Below are positions 6,184 through 6,428 of a stretch of 6,428 nt of DNA, piece after piece. A program made the translations under genes and the position numbers. The notes beneath the pieces are model-generated. The model did no database searches. It worked only from the letters and a program-made list of their open reading frames with translations, and was not told the DNA's origin. The DNA comes from Actinomycetota bacterium (GTDB lineage Bacteria; Actinomycetota; CADDZG01; WHSQ01): assembly GCA_019348445.1 (NCBI GenBank), contig JAHWJK010000092.1, positions 1-6,428 on the forward strand, read 5' to 3'. How positions within the stretch are numbered: position 1 is the stretch's first letter; the number at the start of each line of letters is the position of its first letter.

Positions 6184-6300
6184 GGAGAGTCGAAGCTCAC
6201 CTCGGGCGTGAAACCCGGAGCAGTCAGTCGGGAACAGAGTCCGCGCCGACAACGCTGACGAGAGTCGATCCCGAGACCCCGAACCAACCGTAGCAACAGT
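6184..6300 (+). other. Untranslated leader of topA with possible secondary structure
   Basis: About 117 bases with no supported ORF. CTCGGG (6201-6206) can pair locally with CCCGGAG (6214-6220, one bulged G) or alternatively with CCCGAG (6270-6275). GTCAGTCGG (6223-6231) can pair with CCGA (6246-6249) and CTGAC (6255-6259), leaving a 5-base bulge. The mutually exclusive pairings are suggestive, but the helices are short and no known riboswitch class is recognised. Confidence 0.3.
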
Positions 6301-6305
6301 AGGAG
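6301..6305 (+). promoter_or_regulatory. Ribosome binding site of topA
   Basis: AGGAG with a 5-base spacer to the GTG at 6311. It supports that start, which also aligns with the E. coli TopA N-terminus. Confidence 0.8.
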
Positions 6306-6310
6306 AACGC

Positions 6311-6428
6311 GTGGCAAAGAACCTCGTGGTCGTGGAATCCCCGGCCAAGGCGAAGACGATCGAGAAGTACCTGGGCAAGGACTACAAGGTCCTTGCCTCG
6401 ATGGGCCACGTCCGCGACCTGCCGAAGT
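6311..6428 (+). CDS. topA: DNA topoisomerase I, N-terminal start, 3' truncated
   Basis: The first 39 residues of a type IA topoisomerase, which relaxes negative supercoils by single-strand passage in the cytoplasm. The start of the Toprim domain is unmistakable: [17 protein letters not shown] at 6-22 and SMGHVRDLP at 30-38. Glu9 is the catalytic metal-site glutamate, Lys13 the conserved lysine, and His33 and Arg35 fall at the same positions as in E. coli TopA (GHIRDLP). The GTG start has AGGAG 5 bases upstream. The frame is open to the right edge. The gene is divergent from dedA across 229 bases. Confidence 0.97.
   Translation, partial: MAKNLVVVESPAKAKTIEKYLGKDYKVLASMGHVRDLPK

Noticed and set aside
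6082..6378. N-terminal extension of DedA into a 305-residue protein
   Set aside because: The extra residues are the antisense of the intergenic region and topA start, carry no DedA similarity, and the family normally starts close to the DALLEPIIHWMEDF segment.

Overview
The window has about 60% GC, judged by eye. It looks like a chromosomal segment of an actinobacterium, probably not one of the best-known genera. Three things point that way. The protein family assignments fit. Both trkA-type genes are short single-RCK genes lying beside a KimA-like APC permease and a small OB-fold gene, which matches my recollection of the Mycobacterium ceoB-ceoC (Rv2691-Rv2692) neighbourhood with Rv2690c and Rv2694c. 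An H+-pyrophosphatase gene also lies within a few genes of topA, as I recall for Streptomyces. I could not test the taxonomy by search.

Layout: (1) 1-800 (+) is the C-terminal part of a membrane-bound proton-pumping pyrophosphatase (hppA), cut by the left edge. (2) 801-880 is a compact convergent terminator region with two hairpins; the second contains the stop codon of the facing gene. (3) 878-3523 (-) is a two-gene unit: a small OB-fold protein, then a large KimA/YdaO-like APC permease with two tandem cytoplasmic C-terminal domains. (4) 3524-3576 is a 53-bp divergent control region. (5) 3577-5464 (+) is a three-gene operon: two TrkA-type RCK proteins, then a small HD-domain phosphohydrolase. 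Both junctions are 4-base GTGA overlaps. (6) 5461-6081 (-) is a DedA-family membrane protein that converges on the HD gene with a 4-base overlap of stop codons. (7) 6082-6310 is a 229-bp divergent intergenic region with a likely topA promoter and a leader that may fold. (8) 6311-6428 (+) is the start of DNA topoisomerase I (topA), cut by the right edge.

The central theme is potassium and membrane-energy homeostasis. A candidate K+ transporter is divergent from two RCK (K+/nucleotide-sensing) regulatory subunits, with no TrkH/KtrB pore gene in the window. This suggests, as inference, that the RCK pair controls the KimA-like permease. The coupled HD protein is a candidate for turnover of a regulatory nucleotide in the same circuit. 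H+-PPase and DedA proteins both relate to proton motive force, but their link to the K+ cluster is only adjacency.

Every start codon that can be assigned with confidence is GTG. There are no tRNA, rRNA, CRISPR or mobile-element signatures, and no gene-free stretch exceeds 300 bases.
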